The position numbers were made by a program, and so were the translations under genes. Positions 46,669-58,710 of a stretch of DNA of 64,000 nt are shown in pieces (the first letter of the stretch is position 1; each line of letters opens with the position of its first letter). This DNA comes from Pegoplata infirma (taxonomy: Eukaryota; Arthropoda; Insecta; Diptera; Anthomyiidae), in assembly GCA_963921195.1 (NCBI GenBank), contig OY992539.1, positions 135,187,182-135,251,181 on the forward strand, read 5' to 3'. Below the pieces are notes generated by a model. That model saw only the letters and a program-made list of their open reading frames with translations, ran no database searches and was not told where the DNA came from.

Positions 46669-49600
46669 TAGGGTGCGCCAAAAATGTCAACTTTCGATTT
46701 TATACCATCACTCCCCCTAGAAATATTCGTTTTGGTATCAAAATACACTATGCAAAAAATTATGGCGATCGCTTGAGGGGAAAGGGTGCCTCAAACGCCT
46801 TGAAAATGGAGAAATATGTCAAATTTGACCATTAGATAAAAAAAAAAAAAATTTTTGTTGTGATTCAATTTCGCCCCAAAAATTTTTTTTGTATTAGGTT
46901 TTATAAGAACTACTTACAAAAAATATATAAGCTCTCCACTACATCGCTTACCCATTTTAACTTGCGATACAAAAAAAGGCAGTTATTTTTAGGGGTACCC
47001 AAAAGTAAAATTTTTACATTTTTGAAAATTTTATTAAAAAAAAATTTTAAAAATTAAAATCGCTCTCCACCAGTTTTTTATATATACTACTAGCTAACTC
47101 GCCCGGTACTTCGTTACCGGTTAGCTGTAAAAAAAAAAAAAAATTATTACTTCAAATTCTTAATAATTTTTCTTTAAACATAAAAATTGTTAGTTTCGAC
47201 CTTTAAAATATTATATTTTGAGTAGATTTAAAGTTGAAAAAGTTTATTCTGGCGAAACGATCCCGTAGTTCAAACTTTAAGTTTCAAGGAACATTAGTGC
47301 ATAAGGAACAATATGTACCAAATTTCCGCGAGTGGATCGTAAAGTACCAATTTTAAGTATCTCTACTTTCTCCCTTTTTCCCATTAGAAGCAGAATTTTC
47401 ATAAAAGTACTTATTTTAGAATGTTATTTCCGCGAAAGGATCGTACAGTCCAAATCTCAAGTATTTAGGACCATTAATGCAGCAGATACAAAATTGCCCT
47501 ACTTTCCCCATTTTCCCCTTAGAAGCTACTAAAAAAGTGCTTCTTCCAGAATGTTATTTCCGCTAGAGAATCGTACAGTCCAAACTTCAAGTATCTAGAA
47601 CCATTAGTTCACCAGATACAAAACAGTTCAAAATTCAAGTATCTAGGACCATTAGTTCAGCAGATACAAAATTGCCCAACTTTTCCCCTATTTCCACCTA
47701 TAAAACAAAATTTGTAAAAAAAGTACTTCTTTCAGAATGTTTTTTTCGCGAGAGGATCGTACACTCTAAATTTCAAGTATCTAGGACCGTTAGTTCAGCA
47801 GATACAAAATTGCCCTAATTTCCCCCTTTTTCCCGTAGAAGCGAAATTTTCAAAAAAGTACTTCCATTAGAATGTTGTTTCCGCAAGAGGATTCAAATTT
47901 CAAGTTTACCCTACTTTCCCTCTTTTTCCCCCTATAGAAGCAGATTTTTCCAAAAAAGTACTTCTTCCAGAATGTTATTCCCGCGAGAGGATCGTACAGT
48001 CCAAACTTCAATATCTAGGACCATTTTTCAAAAAAATTATTTCCGCGAGAGGATCAAAACTTAAAGTTTTAGTTCAGAAGATACAAAATTGTCCTATTTT
48101 CCACAGGATTATAGAGTCCAAATTTCAAGTTTCTAAAACTATTAGTTCAAAAGATACAAAATCCCCCAAAGGGCCCTACTTTCCCCCTTTTCCCCCTTAG
48201 AAGTGAAATTTTTAAAAAAGTTCTTTAAGTATGTTATTTTTGCGAAAGGATCGTTCAGTTCAAATTTCAAGAATCTAGGACCATTAGTTCAGCAGATTCA
48301 AAATTGCCCTTCTTTCCCCCTTTTTCCCACAGAATTTTAAAAAGTAATTTCTTAAGAATGTTATTTCCGCGAGAGAATCGTTCAGCCAAATTTCAAGTAT
48401 CTAGAACCATTAGTTCAGCAGATACAAAATTGCCCTACCTTCCCCGTTTTCCCCCCTTGAAATCGGAATTTTCAAAAAAAGTACTTCTTTCAGAATGTTA
48501 GTTCCAAGAGAGGGGATCGTGCAGTCTAAATTTCAAGTATCTAGGACCATTAGTTCAGCAGATACAAAATTGCCCTACTTTCCGCCTTTTCCCCCTTAGA
48601 AGCGGAACTTTTTCCGCAAGAGGATCGTACAGTTCAAATTTTAAGTATCTAGGATCATTAGTTCAGCAGATACAGAATTGCCCTACTTTCCACCTGTTCC
48701 CCATTTAGAAGGAGAACTTTCAAAAAAGTACTTCTTCTAGAATGTTTTTTCCGCGAGAGGATCGTACAGTCCAAACTTCAAGTATGTAGGACTATTAGTT
48801 AAGCAGATTCAAAATTGCCCTACTTTCTCCCTTTTCCCCCCGTGGAAGCAGAATTTAAAAAAAAGTACTTCTTTTAGAATGTTATATCCGCGAGAGGATC
48901 GTACAGTTAAATTTTAAGTATCGAGGACCATTAGTTCAGCAGATACAAAATTGCCCTACCTTCCCCTTTTTCCCCCTTAAAAGTAGAGTTTTCAAAAAAG
49001 TACTTCCTTGAGAATGTTATTTCCGCGAGAGGATCGTACAGTCGAAATTTCAAGTATATAGGACCATTATTTCAGCAGATACAAAATTGCCCTACTTTTC
49101 CCCACTCAAAATCGGAATATTTAAAAAAGTACTTCTTTCAGAATGTTATTTTCGCGAAAAGATCGTACAGTCCAAATTTCAAGTCTCCCGGACCATTAGT
49201 TCAGCAGATACAAAATTGCCCCCTTTTCCATCTTAGAGGAGGAATTTTCCAAAAAGTCCTTCATTCGAATTTTATTTCCGCGAGTGGATTGTGCAGTCCA
49301 ATTTTCAAGTATCTAGGACTATTTGTTCAGCAGATACAAAATTGGCCTACTTTCCCCCTTTTTCCCCCTTAAAGAAGAATTTTTAAAAAAGTTTTTCTTT
49401 CCGAATGTTATTTCCGCGGGAGGATCGTACAGTCCAATTTTCATGTATTTAGGACCATTAGTTCAGCAGATTCAAAATTGCTCTATTTTCCCCTCTTTTT
49501 CCCCTTAAGAGAGGAATTTTTAAAAAAGTATTCCTTTCCGAATGTTATTTCCGCGGGAGGATCGTACAGTTAAATTTTCAAGTATCTAGGACCATTACTT

Positions 49601-51328
49601 TAGCATATACAAAATTGCACTACTTTCCCCCTTTCTCCCCCTTAAAAGCTAAATTTTCAAAAAAGTACTTCTTTTATAATGTTATTGCCGCGATATGATC
49701 CCATATTCCAAATGTCATGTTTCTAAGACCATTAATTTAAAGTTTAGCAAATTGCCCTAACTTCCCCCTTTTGGGCCTCCTTAAAACCAAAATTCTCAAA
49801 GAAATATATTTTTCAAAAAATAATTTCCGCGAGAGCATCCAGATTCAAAATTTCAAGTTTGTTCAGAAGATACAAAATTGCCCTATTAAACCCCTTCTAC
49901 CCACCACCCCTGCTCTTTTAAAAGGATTTTTCAAAATATTACTTTTTATAAAATGTTTTTTCCGCGAGAGTAGACTTAAAATTTCAAGTTTTTGGGACCA
50001 TTCGTTTAGCAGATACGAAATTGCCCTTCTTTCCCCATTTTTCCCCCTTTAAAAACGAATTTTCAAAAATGTACTTCTTTTAGAATGTTATTTTCGGGAT
50101 AGGATTGTACAGTTCAAATTTTAAGTATCTAGGACCATTAGTTCAGCAGATACAAAATTGCCCTACTTTCCCCCTTTTTCCCCGTAGAAGCATAATTTTT
50201 AAAAAAGTTTTTCTTTAACAATGTTATTTCCGCGAGAGGATCGAACAGTTGAAATTCCAAGTATCTAGGACCATGAGTTCAGCAGATTCAAAATTACCCC
50301 ACGCACCCCCTTTTTCCCCCGGAATTTTCAAAAAGTACTTTCTTTGGAATATTATTTCTGCGAGAGGATTGTACAGTTCAAATTTCAAGTATCTAGGACC
50401 ATTAGTTCTGCAGATACAAAATTGCCCTACTTTCCCCCTTTTTCCCCGTAGAAGCAGATTTTTTAAAAAGTTCTTCTTTAAGAATGTTATTTTCGCGAAA
50501 GGATCGTACAGTTTAAATTTCAAGTATTAAGGACCATTAGTTCAGCAGATTCAAAGTTGCCCTGCTTTCCCGATTTCCCCCCAGAATTTTGAAAAAGTAC
50601 TTCCTTTAGAATGTTATTTCCGCGAGAGGTTCGTTCACTCCAAACTTCAAGTATCTAGGATTATATTTTCAGCAGATACAAAATTGCTCTACCTTCCTCT
50701 TTTTCCCCCTTTAAAGCGGAATTTTCAAAAAAGTACTTTTTTAGAATGTTATTTCCGCGAGAGGATCGTGCAGTCCAGGCGAGAGGATCGTGCAGTCCTA
50801 TTTGTTCAGCAGATACAAACCGGAATTTTCAAAAAGTACTTCTTTCAGAAAGTTATTTCCGCTAGAGGATCGTACAGCCCAAATTTCAAGGATCTACGAC
50901 CATTAGCTCAGCAAACACAAAATTACCCTACTTTCCCCTTTTTCCCCCTTAGAAGCGAAATTTTCAAAATAGAACTTTCTTCACAATGTTATTTCCGCGA
51001 AGCATAAATTTTTAAGTTTCTGAGAAAATTAGTTCAGAACATACAAAGTGTACCAAATTGTCCTATTATCCCCCTTTTTACCACCCTAGATGCGGAATTG
51101 AAAAAAAACTTTGTTTCGGAATGTGTTTTCCGCGAGAGGTTCTTATAGTCCAAACTTTAAGTTTCTAGGACCATTAGGTCAGAGAAAAGAAAATGTACCA
51201 AATTGCCCAATTTTCCCCCTTTTCGCCTTCTTAGAAGTGCCATTTTAAAAAAGTACTTTCTTCAGAATATTATTTCTGCGAGAGGATCCTATAGTCCAAA
51301 TTTCAGGTTTCTGGGACCATTAGTTCAC

Positions 51329-51748
51329 TGTGGGCGTTGTGGTGTAATGGTTAGCGCGTTGGACTATTACACAGAAGGTCCCGGGTTCGATCCCCGGTGC
51401 CGGCAACATCAAAAAATATATGTATGAGTTTTTTCTATCCCTCATACGTATCGCAACGTCCGCCTTCGGTGTTCCCATAGCAATTAACCCCACCGAAGTA
51501 AAATAATGAATCAGGGCTATGAACCAAATAGCTTCAATAAGTTCGCCAACTCTACATCAAGTGGCGAGCAACAACTGTTCTAAGACTTATCATCTCGCGC
51601 AATTACAGTGTTGCCATGTCTGAAGCCCTTCATCTTTCCCCGCCTTTCATCTCTCTACTATCCCTTTCCAAAGAAAGCAACACACTAAAATATAGGAAGT
51701 ATTTCCTGAGTGTTGCCTCTCTTTTTAAAAAAAAAAAAAAAAAAAAAA
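51329..51748 (+). mobile_element. tRNA-derived SINE with poly(A) tail
   Basis: The head has an A box (TGGTGTAATGG, 51340-51350) and a B box (GGTTCGATCCC, 51384-51394) with an intact T arm (CCGGG-TTCGATC-CCCGG). The anticodon stem is mispaired, so this is not a working tRNA. A body of about 310 bp and 22 A residues (51727-51748) follow. The corresponding site in Helitron copy 2 (60136-60160) is empty, which marks the boundaries. Confidence 0.85.
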
Positions 51749-52244
51749 TATAGAAAATGTTCAAAATCGTCCTATTTCCCCCCCAAATTTGAATGAAAAA
51801 TTTTCAAAAAATACTTTCTTCAGAACATAATTTCCGCGAGAGGATCATATAGTCCAAATTTTTAAGTTTCTAGGACCATTAGTTCAGAAGATACAAAATG
51901 TACCAAATTATCCTACTTTCCCCCTTTCAACCCCCTAGAAACAGAATTAAAAAAACTTTGTTTCAGTATGTTTTTTCCGTTAGTGGATCTTATAGTCCAA
52001 ACTTTAAGTTTCTAGGACCAGAAGATAGAACATGTACCAAATTGCCCTTTTTTCCCCATTTCCCCTTCTTATTTTTTTTTAAATACTTTCTTTAGAGTAT
52101 TATTTCCGCGTGAGGATCCTATAGTCCAAATTTTAGGTTACTGAGGCCATTAGTTCAGAAGATCGAAATGTTTAAAATTGTCCTATTTCCCCCTAAATTT
52201 AAGTGATTAAATCAATAAATTCCCTAAAATTAAAAAATAAATGA

Positions 52245-52735
52245 GATAAAAAAAATTGAGTAAAAAATTTGAGTCAAAAAATTAAGCAAAAAATATTTTG
52301 AGTAAAAAAAATTGAGTAAAAAAAATTTGGGTGAAAACACCTTCTAAGTAAAAAATTTAATTAAAAAAAATGAGTAAAAAAACTGAAGAATAAAATACAA
52401 TTGAGTGAAAAAATGTTTATTAAAAAAAAATGAGTAAAAAAAATTTTGAGTAAAAAAAAATATTGAGTAAAAAAAAAAATTGTAAAAAAAAATTTTTGAG
52501 TGAAAAAAAAATTTTGAGTGAAAAAAAAATTTGAGTGAAAAAAAAATTAAAAAAAAATTTTGAGAGGGAAAAAATTTTGAGTAAAAAAAAATTTTGAGTG
52601 AAAAAAAATTTTGAGTAAAAAAAAATTTTGAGTGAAAAAAATTTGTAAAAAAAAAAAATTTTGAGTGAAAAAAAATTTTGAGTGAAAAAAAAATTTTGAG
52701 TGAAAAAATTTTAGTAAAAAATTTTTTTTTCCCCG
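52245..52735. repeat. AAATTTTGAGTGAAAAA simple repeat in Helitron copy 1
   Basis: About 28 units close to GAGTGAAAAAAAATTTT. The long Phe/Lys-rich frame on the minus strand is an artefact. The same array is at 58040-58465 in copy 2. Confidence 0.85.
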
Positions 52736-53661
52736 AGAGGATACTGTAGTTCAAATTCTAGTTTCTAGGACCATTAGTTCAAAATTCACCAAATTGCCCT
52801 ATTTTCCCCCTTTTTGTCCCCCTTAAAACCGGAATTTTCAAAAAGTTACTTTTTTCAAAATTTTATTTCCGCGAGAGTATCATATATTCAAAATTTCAAG
52901 ATTGTAGGACCATTAGTTCAGAAGATACAAAATGTATGAACTTGCCCTATTTTCCCCCTCCCCCCACCTTAGAAACAGAATTTTCAAAATATTACTTTTT
53001 CCAAAATGTTATTTCCGCGAGAGGGTGCTAGACTCCAAATTTCAAGTTTCTGGGACCATTTGTTTAGAATATAAAAAATGTACCAATTTGCCCTATTTTC
53101 CCCTTTTTCCCCCCTTGGAGGCGGAATTAAAAAAAAAAAAAAATTCCGAAATTTTATTTCCGCGAGAGGATCCTAGAGTTCAAATTTGAAGTTTCTAGGA
53201 CTATTAGTTCAAAAGATACAAAATCCCCCAAAGGGCCCTATTTTCCCCCTTTTGCCCCCCTTAGAATCGGAATTTCCAAAAATCCCTTCTTAGTGGGTGG
53301 TTTTGTCGGGAGCCGAACCTACATTCCAAATTTCAAGTCTCTAGCTTCAGCGGTTTGGGCTGGGCGATGATTATTGCCAATCAGTCAGTCAGTCAGTCAA
53401 TCAGTCAGTCAGTCACCACACTCTTTTATATATATAGATAAAGATAAAAAATGTGAAACATTATAAATATTCGTTCGGCAGTTTTTCTTTTATAGCGACT
53501 TGAAGTTAGCGGATTTCAAGGAAAATTGATTTTTTGCTGTTTTTTCTCTAATTTTGAACTTATTATTACGTTTTAAACAAAATTGACGAAATTGACTTTG
53601 CAACTGATTTAATTGGATCATAAATTTTAGTAAGTAAATAATTTTTGCAGGACAGCATTAA

Positions 53662-54433
53662 CCCTTGTAAACCCGGGTCGATGATGACCCACAGGGCAAA
53701 TATTTCCCATTGTATGCCGGCTTTTATATTTTTATTAAATATAATAAAATTAATCTGTAAAAATAAATGTTTTAGTCCAAGTTTATTTAAATCTACATGT
53801 GAAAAAACAATGTTTTTAAATTATACCGCATTTTTTATATACGGTGGGTGACAATACAATGAAACTTTTCTAAAGTAGATCCAATTTGTTAAAAAAAAAT
53901 TAAACGTTATTATTTTAAAGTTAGTATTATTTTTAAAAATGTTATTAATGTAATTTACAAAGCTTTAATTTAAGTTAAATAGCGTGCAGATTGAGCAAAT
54001 ATTAAATGAAATACGCGTGTCGCGCTGGAAAATGAAATTATTTATACACATTTTTTTTTTAGAAAATTATTTAAGAATATTTTGAAGTCGATTTTTCTAA
54101 ATTCAAAGAAAAAAAAAGAAAAAATTGTCCATTAGCTTTTCTTTAGTCATCAACTAATTTTTTCAACAACCCAAACAAAAAATTAAATTTAAATTTAAAG
54201 TAGAAGAAATCATGAATTCTTAATGTGTTTGATACAATCAAAAAATATTTCATCATATTTATGAAAAGCTTCAATAAATATACAAAAACTTCATAAAAAG
54301 GGTTAAATTCTTTAAGTGCATACACGATGAATAGCTAAAACTATTTTCATTTACTAATTTCATGATAAAAAAAAAAATAGCTTAAAGAATAATATTTCCA
54401 AAGTGGGACATAATTGACCCGGGTTTACATGGG
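53662..54433. mobile_element. piggyBac-type MITE, TSD TTAA, 772 bp
   Basis: TTAA flanks both sides (53658-53661, 54434-54437). The ends are CCCTTGTAAACCCGGGTC and GACCCGGGTTTACATGGG. TTAA with CCC-starting ends is characteristic of piggyBac. It sits in the loop between the two arms of the hAT element. Confidence 0.88.
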
Positions 54434-55119
54434 TTAAAGCTAAACTGTAAAAATTACTAACTAACTAAAATTTATGATCCAATTTAATTACTTGCAAAGC
54501 CAATATCGTCAATTTCGTTTAAAACGTAGTAATAAGTTCAAAATTAAAGAAAATACAGCAAAAAATCAATTTTCCTTGAAATCCGCAAACTTCAAGTCGC
54601 TATAAAAGAAAAACAGCCGAACGGATATTTATAATATTTCACATTTTTTATCTTTATAATATATATAAAAAACTGGTGGAGAGCGATTTTAATTTTTAAA
54701 TTTTTTTTTAATAAAATTTTCAAAAATGTAAAAATGTTACTTTTGGGTACCCCAAAAAATAACTGCCCTTTTTTGTATCGCAAGTTAAAATGGGTAAGCG
54801 ATGTAGTGGAGAGCTTAAATTTTTTTTGTAAGTAGTTCTTATTAAACCTAATACAAAAAATTTTTTTTTGACGAAATTGAATAACAACAAAAAATTTTTT
54901 TTTTTTTATCTAATGGTCAAATTTGACATATTTCTCCATTTTCAAGGCGTTTGAGGCACCCTTTCCCCTCAAGCGATCGCCATAACTTTTTGCATAGTGT
55001 ATTTTGATATAAAAACGAATATTTTTGGGGGGAGTGCCGATCTCTAGCATAATTTTATTTTTACCCATACAACTTTGGCGCACCCTAATGACTAGGTTTC
55101 TTTGCATAATATCTATATA

Positions 55120-57480
55120 TCGGCCATTCCATGGAAGAACGGCCAAAATTTGACCTCGGGTCATCCGATTTTTATAAAACTTTTTTTTTAAGAACTCTAA
55201 GGAGCCCTTAAGAGATTTTAGTTTGCGGTTTAGAAAAATTCTGAAAACATTCGATTTTATTCGCGATTTTCATATTTTGAAAAATCAAAAAAATTAAAAA
55301 AATGGTCAACTTTGTAGATGCATATCTTGGGCAATTCTTAATGGATCTTTGTTATTGAAAATGAGTTTGAAAGGCAATATTGTCTTATTTTACAATATTG
55401 TTTTACAAAAAATATTTTAAATTCAAAAATGCATTTTGTATGCAATTGCATTTTCTAAATGCATTTTTTAGGTCAAAGGGCCTCTTCGATTTATTTTCTG
55501 TTTTGTACTTAATAAAATATGTAATTTTTACTAAAGACCTGTGTTTATACTTTTTTGGGTCTCGTAGTTGTTATATTTTAAAAAAATTTTTAAAGAAAAC
55601 GCTTAGATTTTTTTCACACAAATATTTAAATTATTTTTAATTTTTTTGCGTTTTTTTCGTTATTTTTTAGTTTGATTGTATTAGTACGCCATAGAACGAA
55701 AAAAAAGTGCTTTATATGAACACTGTGTGTAAATTTTAAACTTTTTTTAGCAAGCTGAACACTTGCGCGTCCCGAATTCGGCTTTTTTTCGAATTTGAAA
55801 ATGCTTGCCCCTTTAAATTATGGCGATTTAGGACCCTTTTACGGGAAAAATAACAAAAACCATTTTGGACAAAAAAAAACAGTTGGCTACTAAAGATAGC
55901 ACTCTTCGTGCATTTTCAAAAAAAAATAATCTGTTGTAAAAAATTGACTAAAGACATGTTTAAACATTATTTAGCTCACAAGTAGATTTAATAAATTTTT
56001 CAACTTATTTCACACTACTTTGGAAAAACACAAATATATTTATTTGCGGATTTAGCGAAAACGCGAATTGATCTAAAAAAACTGGGAGACACGTGTATTT
56101 TATTTTTAGCTCTACTGTCAGAATTTTTCGGTCTGGTCCATGTGTACAAAAGTGTGTCGGACGGTGTAATAAAACACTGTAATTTTCACTTGCAGAAATA
56201 TTTTTTTCGCGAAAAATATATTTTTATGTGAACGTTTTTTTTATTTAAATTTACGACATCTACCAGCAAAATTATTACGTATTCGCGAAAAATTTTTTAA
56301 CTTGGTCAAATTTACAAATGTAGGTACACTTTGCGGACTTTCCTTGTAAATTACAGGAAAACCCAACGATAGAATTCAATTCTGATGGCGAATACAGGAG
56401 GTCAAAATATATAAAAATTAGTGGATCTGGTTTTTGGGTCAGAACCTTTTTACATTTTTTAAATGTATAATAACAGTATAACACTGTAATTTTTATTTGC
56501 GGAAATTTGATTTTTAGCGCCTTTTTGTTATTGTATTTTTTAATTTTGATATTTATGTTTGAAATGTCTTAAATACGGAAGGTGACAGAAAAAAAACTTT
56601 CGAAAAAAAAATTTTTTTCTCTCTCTCAAAAAAAAAAACAGCATCTTTTAATTTTAAATATATTTATTCGAGTTTTTTAAATTTAAATTTAAAAATTATC
56701 CCAAAAGTATAAAAATATCGTTTTTATGGCACATTAGCATACAAATTGCAAAAGTCGCGGATATCACGAAGCGGCTAACAAATTATTAAATTTAGCATAC
56801 TCGAATTTGGTTTAGGTTAGGTTAGAGTGGTTGTGAGTCCTCCTGCGGCTGCACCAATTAGCAAAGTTACGAATTTGGTTTACCTTGCTGGTATAATTTT
56901 CGACTTATACAATCCAATTTAAAAACAATGAAAAAAAAATCGAAAAATTGTGAACAAATTTCAAGTTTTGTAAGGAAAAAAATTAAGTGATTTTTAAACA
57001 AAAAATAATTTAAATATTTTAACTGCGAGACCCAAAATACTATAAATGCAGGTCTTCAGTAAAAATGTTATATTTTGATTAACATGAAAGATATAAAAAA
57101 TCGATGAGGCCCTTTGACTAAAAAAATGCATTTTAAAAATGCAATTGCATAAAAAATGCATTCTGCAGTTCAACATTTTTTTTCTTCTATAATATTGTAA
57201 GAGTAGACGATATTGGCAATTGAACTCATTTAAAATGATAAAAATGCATAAAGAATTGGCTGAGATATTATTTTACAAAGTTACCCACTTTTTCCAATTT
57301 GTTGATATTTCAAAAAATTAAAAACGCGAATAAAATCGAGGGTTTTTTAAATTTCTATAAACTGAAAACTGAATTCTCTTAATGGCTCCTTAGAGTTCCT
57401 ACAAAAAAAGTTTTGTGATATTCAGACGACCCAAGGTCAAAAAATGCCCATTTTTGGCCGGTCTTTCCTGGAATGGCCGA
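55120..57480. mobile_element. 2.36-kb fold-back element inserted in the 5' end of Helitron copy 2
   Basis: The ends are TCGGCCATTCCATGGAA and TTCCTGGAATGGCCGA. Arms of several hundred bp are complementary (GGTCAAAGGGCCTC near 55472, GAGGCCCTTTGACTA near 57107). TATATA flanks both sides (55114-55119, 57481-57486); because the target is itself (TA)n, the true duplication may be TA only. Confidence 0.78.
56802..56882. mobile_element. 55-bp insertion with 13-bp duplication
   Basis: CGAATTTGGTTTA occurs at 56802-56814 and 56870-56882 around 55 bp beginning GGTTAGGTTAGAGTGG. A 13-bp duplication suggests target-primed insertion of a very short retroposon, though no poly(A) is present. Confidence 0.6.
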
Positions 57481-58710
57481 TATATAAAAGAGTGAGGTGA
57501 CTGACTGACTTACTGACTGACTGATTGGCAATAATCATCGCCCAGCCCAAACCGCTGAAGCTGGAGACTTGAAATTTGGAATGTAGGTTTGGCTCCCGAC
57601 AAAACCACCCACTAAGAAGGGATTTTTGGAAATTCCGATTCTAAGGGGGGCAAAAGGGGGAAAATAGGGCCCTTTGGGGGATTTTGTATCTTTTGAACTA
57701 ATAGTCCTAGAAACTTCAAATTTGAACTCTAGGATCCTCTCGCGGAAATAAAATTTCGGAAAATTTTTTTTTGGAAAATTCCGCCTCCAAGGGGGGAAAA
57801 AGGGGAAAATAAGGCAAATTGGTACATTTTCTATATTCTAAACAAATGGTCCCAGAAACTTGAAATTTGAAGTCTAGGACCCTCTCGCGGAAATAACATT
57901 TTGAAAAAAGTACTTTTTTGAAAATTCCGGTTTTAAGGGGGACAAAAAGGGGGAAAATAGGGCAATTTGGTGAATTTTGAACTAATGGTCCTAGAAACTA
58001 GATATTTGAACTATAGTATCCTCTCGGGGAAAAAACATTTTTTTACTAAAATTTTTTCACTCAAAATTTTTTTTCACTCAAAATTTTTTTTTTTTTTACA
58101 ATTTTTTTTTTTTACAATTTTTTTTTTCTCAAAATTTTTTTTTCACTCAAAATTTTTTTTTTACTCAAAATTTTTTTTCACTCAAAATTTTTTTTTTTTA
58201 CAAATTTTTTTTCACTCAAATTTTTTTTTTCACTCAAAATTTTTTTTCACTCAAAAAATTTTTTTTTACAATTTTTTTTTACTCAAAATTTTTTTGTTAC
58301 TCAAATTTTTTTTTACTCATTTTTTTTTTAATATTTTTTTTTTCAGTCAATTTTATTTTATTCTTCAGTTTTTTTACTTAAATTTTTTACTTAGAAGGTG
58401 TTTTCACCCAAATTTTTTTTACTCAATTTTTTTACTCAAAATATTTTTCGCTTAATTTTTGTCTCAATTTTTTTTTATTTATTTTTGAATTTTTGGGAAT
58501 TTATTGATTTAATCACTTAAATTTAGGGGGAAATAGGACAATTTTAAACATTTCGATCTTCTGAACTAATGGCCCCAGTAACCTAAAATTTGGACTATAG
58601 GATACTCTAGCGGAAATAATACTCTAAAGAAAGTATTTAAAAAAAAAATAAGAAGGGGAAATGGGGGAAAAAGGGCAATTTGGTACATGTTCTATCTTCT
58701 GACCTAGTGG

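Larger units (their letters stand above)
47280..53330 (-). repeat. Degenerate ~130-bp tandem array inside Helitron copy 1
   Basis: Each unit carries TTTCCGCGAGAGGATCGTAC, AGTATCTAGGACCATTAGTT, CAGCAGATACAAAATTGCCC and TTTCCCCC. There are about 40-45 units with many indels. Spacing between successive CAGCAGATAC phrases near 49070-49470 is about 120-140 bp. All apparent reading frames here are translations of the unit. Confidence 0.88.
47090..53438 (-). mobile_element. Non-autonomous Helitron, copy 1, 6.35 kb
   Basis: On the minus strand it begins TCTATATATATAAAAGAG at 53438 and ends with a hairpin (CCGGTAACGAAGTACCGG) and CTAG at 47093-47090. It is inserted between A and T. The uninterrupted target is preserved in the other arm of the host hAT element near 54655, which confirms both boundaries without any target duplication. 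A (GACT)n tract lies near the 5' end (53383-53415). There is no Rep or helicase frame; the interior is tandem repeats. Confidence 0.88.
46669..55087. mobile_element. hAT element with long arms, TSD ATGACTAG, carrying nested Helitron and piggyBac MITE
   Basis: ATGACTAG flanks both sides (46661-46668, 55088-55095). The ends are TAGGGTGCGCCAAA and TTTGGCGCACCCTA. The arms, 46669-47089 plus 53439-53657 on the left and 54438-55087 on the right, are complementary for about 640 bp. Removing the two insertions leaves about 1.3 kb with no transposase frame. Confidence 0.9.

Noticed and set aside
51337..51408. Possible tRNA gene with A and B boxes
   Set aside because: The anticodon stem does not pair, and a SINE body and poly(A) tail follow. 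The site is empty in Helitron copy 2, so it is a retroposon head.
47332..51427. Series of frames rich in FPLLPP, ECYFRE and QIQNCP
   Set aside because: They are translations of the ~130-bp array unit in several frames, with stops in each unit.
52344..52754. 136-residue minus-strand frame, and 162-residue frame at 57967-58455
   Set aside because: Both are Phe/Lys/Ser-rich translations of the simple repeat GAGTGAAAAAAAATTTT. They are not proteins.
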